5,179 bases of DNA, from NCBI GenBank assembly GCA_937858455.1, contig CALLYN010000471.1, forward strand, positions 1-5,179. Reading direction: 5' to 3'. Shown here one piece after another: positions 3,106 through 5,179 of this stretch. The notes under the pieces were generated by a model. That model did no database searches, was not told where the DNA came from, and saw only the letters and a list, made by a program, of their open reading frames with translations. Position 1 is the first letter of the stretch, and each line of letters opens with the position of its first letter. The DNA is from an uncultured Kouleothrix sp. GTDB taxonomy: Bacteria > Chloroflexota > Chloroflexia > Chloroflexales > Roseiflexaceae. The position numbers were made by a program, and so were the translations under genes.

Positions 3106-5179
3106 ATGCGTCGCCGCACTGTTCGAATCGCCGCCGCTGTGGTGGTTGTGGCGCTGGTTGGTGGGCTGGCATTTGCGCTGCGCGGCCGGCCGGCGCCGAT
3201 TGTCGAGCGGCCAACCGAGGCCGCGCCGCCCACACCGGCGCGCCTGCCCTACACCCCCCTGCCCGAGGGCACCGTCTCGCCGATTGTCGTTGGCCGCAGC
3301 CCGGCGCGCGGCGCCGAGCTTGCGCCGAACCAGCCGATCGAGCTGGTGTTCGACCGCGCCATGGATCAGAAGGCCGTCGAGAGCGCGTTTAGCCTCGCGC
3401 CGGCGGTGAGCGGCAGCATCCAGTGGGCCGACGCGCGCACGCTGCGCTTTGTGCCCAGCCAGCCGCTGCCACGCGCGCGCCTGTTCGACGTGACGCTCGG
3501 CCAGGCGGCCCGCGCCGCCGACGGCGCACAGCTGGCCGGGCCGTTCCAGTTTCGCTTCAGCACCGCCGGCTTTCTCGAGGTCGGCCAGGTGATCCCGGCG
3601 AATGACGCGGCCGAGGTGCAGCCCAACGCCACGATCACCGTGCTGTTCAACCGGCCGGTGGTGCCGCTAGCGCCAGCCGAAGGCCAGGCCGACGCGCCCC
3701 AGCCGCTGAGCTTCACGCCGCCGATCGCCGGCCGGGGCGAGTGGCTCAACACCGCCGTGTATGTGTTCCACCCCAGCGCGCCGCTGCCGGGCGGCATACG
3801 CTACAGCGCCAGCGTCGCGGCCGGGCTGCAGGGCATCGACGGCAGCCCGCTCGCCAGCGAGTACCGCTGGTCGTTCAGCACGGCGCGGCCGCAGGTGCTG
3901 GCGGTATTCCCGCAAGACGGCGAGCGCCTGGTGCCGATCGAGCAGCCGATCTCGCTGCAGCTGAGCCAGCCGATCGACGCTGCGGCCGCGCGCGCCGCCT
4001 TCCACCTGCGCGCAGGCGGCGCCGACGTGCCCGGCACACTTGATCTCGTGCGCGATACGCTGGTGTTCACGCCAGGCCAGCGGCTCGCGTTCGACAGCGA
4101 CTACCAGGTGGCGCTCGGCGCCAGCCTGGGCGGCGCGGCCGGCGCCGGCATGGCGGCCGACTTCACCAGCGCCTTCCACACCGTGCCGCTGCCACGGCTG
4201 CTCGGCACCCAGCCGGCCGACGGCCAGGCCAACGTCAACCCCGGCAGCGACCTGGCGCTGTTCTTCAACACGCCGATCGACGCGGCCACGGTGATGGCCA
4301 ACCTGCAGATGACGCCGCCGATCTCGCCGACGCAGGTGTACACCTACGGCGCGCAGATCTACCCCGGCGACACCAGCGCCCCGCCCGGCGCGGCCTACGG
4401 CTTCCACATCAGCTTTGGCGCCCGCCCGTCGAGCAGCTACCGCGCGCGGATCGGGCCAGGCATCGCCGATGCGTACGGCAACCGCACCGGCCAGGCGCTG
4501 GAGATCGGCTTCCGCACCGCGCCGCTGCCGCCGGGGATCCAGATTGTGATGCCCGACTACATCGCTACCTACGACGCGCACAACCCGGCGCGCGTCGGCA
4601 TTAGCTCGGTGAATATCGGCACCGCCAGCCTGGCGCTGTTCCGCCTGAGCCTCGACGCGCTGAAACAGCCCTACTGGGATGCCTCGCGCACGCCGACGGA
4701 CGACACGCTCATCCGCCGCTGGCAGGTGCCGCTGAACACGCCGCTCGACCAGCCGACGCTCGCCAAGATCGACCTGCTGGCGAATGGCGGCGCGCTCGAC
4801 CCCGGCGCGTACCTGCTGACGCTCGACCAGCCGCAAGGCCCGCCGCAGCAGCACGTGCTGGTGGTGTCGAACCTGAACGTGACGCTCAAATCGAGCCCCG
4901 GCGACGCGCTGGTGTGGGCCAACGACCTGGCCAGCGGCCAGCCTGCCGCCGGCTTGGCGTTCGATTTCTTCGACGACACGGGCAGCGCGCTCGGCAGCGC
5001 CAGCACCGACGCGAATGGCGTGGCGCGGCTGAAGCTCGCGCGCAGCGAAAACCACTGGACAATCGCGATCGCGCGCCAGCCGTTCGCCGCCGCCGCCTCG
5101 AGCTGGTCGCGCGGCCTGAGCCCGTGGGATTTCGGGCTCGACGGCAGCGGCGCGCTGCCCACGCTGGCGATGCACGTCT
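3106..5179 (+). CDS. Bacterial alpha-2-macroglobulin-family protein, N-terminal part (runs off the window)
   Basis: There are 691 codons without a stop, cut by the window edge. Residues 2-7 are Arg-rich, followed by a hydrophobic segment (about 8-25) ending in AFA, and then a Pro/Ala/Glu linker to about 60. This is a signal peptide or signal anchor, with no lipobox Cys. Four successive Ig-like domains of the SbsA/Big_5 type follow at about 62-153, 156-260, 262-360 and 363-472. Each opens with a P-x-(D/N/R)G-like turn and a V/L-x-F strand (IELVFDRAMD, ITVLFNRPV, LALFFNTPID) and closes with FSTA- or FRTA-like strands. From about 476 the sequence becomes macroglobulin-like: IQIVMPDYIATYDAHNPARV, then LVVSNLNVTLKSS (about 585-597), VWANDLASGQPAAG (603-616) and the turn TDANGVARL (634-642), typical of MG domains in bacterial homologues such as E. 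coli YfhM. Family members trap proteases at the cell envelope. The bait region and any thioester CxEQ motif would lie beyond the window, so activity cannot be judged. It has its own leader and probable promoter. Confidence 0.85.
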   Translation, partial: MRRRTVRIAAAVVVVALVGGLAFALRGRPAPIVERPTEAAPPTPARLPYTPLPEGTVSPIVVGRSPARGAELAPNQPIELVFDRAMDQKAVESAFSLAPAVSGSIQWADARTLRFVPSQPLPRARLFDVTLGQAARAADGAQLAGPFQFRFSTAGFLEVGQVIPANDAAEVQPNATITVLFNRPVVPLAPAEGQADAPQPLSFTPPIAGRGEWLNTAVYVFHPSAPLPGGIRYSASVAAGLQGIDGSPLASEYRWSFSTARPQVLAVFPQDGERLVPIEQPISLQLSQPIDAAAARAAFHLRAGGADVPGTLDLVRDTLVFTPGQRLAFDSDYQVALGASLGGAAGAGMAADFTSAFHTVPLPRLLGTQPADGQANVNPGSDLALFFNTPIDAATVMANLQMTPPISPTQVYTYGAQIYPGDTSAPPGAAYGFHISFGARPSSSYRARIGPGIADAYGNRTGQALEIGFRTAPLPPGIQIVMPDYIATYDAHNPARVGISSVNIGTASLALFRLSLDALKQPYWDASRTPTDDTLIRRWQVPLNTPLDQPTLAKIDLLANGGALDPGAYLLTLDQPQGPPQQHVLVVSNLNVTLKSSPGDALVWANDLASGQPAAGLAFDFFDDTGSALGSASTDANGVARLKLARSENHWTIAIARQPFAAAASSWSRGLSPWDFGLDGSGALPTLAMHV

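Noticed and set aside
3667..5175. A 502-codon open frame on the - strand
   Set aside because: It is antisense to the macroglobulin gene, is dominated by Arg, Ala, Gly and Val with no recognisable domain, and arises from G/C-ending third positions of the + strand gene.

Overview
The window is a dense, G+C-rich stretch of bacterial chromosome (about two-thirds G+C by eye). Every supported gene lies on the + strand. There is no rRNA, tRNA, CRISPR array, insertion sequence or phage gene, so nothing fixes the taxon. The gene content (sirtuins, DUF402, a large alpha-2-macroglobulin with SbsA-type Ig-like domains) and the TGCTAnnAT extended -10 boxes would suit a Chloroflexota bacterium of the Roseiflexus/Kouleothrix kind. 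That is a low-confidence guess from memory, not a result.

Layout. Positions 1-33 are pure C, probably an assembly or sequencing artefact at a contig end. From about 35 to 270 lies the C-terminal part of a broken canonical sirtuin: a TGA replaces a conserved Trp codon and the frame shifts once. It is followed by a probable three-gene operon. The first gene is an intact but catalytically degenerate sirtuin (305-1087). Its stop overlaps the start of a DUF402/FomD-like nucleotide phosphohydrolase (1084-1590, ATGA overlap). That gene overlaps a GNAT acetyltransferase by 14 bases (1577-2188). The next intergenic region carries two stem-loops and an extended -10 promoter. It drives a stand-alone nucleotidyltransferase-fold protein (2325-2870). 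A 235-base non-coding leader with its own extended -10 and several inverted repeats then precedes a large secreted or membrane-anchored alpha-2-macroglobulin-type protein (3106 to beyond 5179). This last gene occupies the right 40% of the window and has no stop codon inside it.

How the genes may work together. The first three genes overlap and are likely co-translated. They pair a lysine-deacylase fold with a lysine/amine acetyltransferase fold and a nucleotide phosphohydrolase. The sirtuin has lost its catalytic His, the Asn of TQN-D, the GTS motif and one zinc Cys, yet keeps the Tyr-x2-Arg acyl-pocket signature of SIRT5/CobB. It may therefore be an acyl-lysine or nucleotide sensor rather than an enzyme. 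The nucleotidyltransferase and the macroglobulin look like separate transcription units. The degenerate sirtuin and its broken canonical neighbour are the most unusual part of the window.
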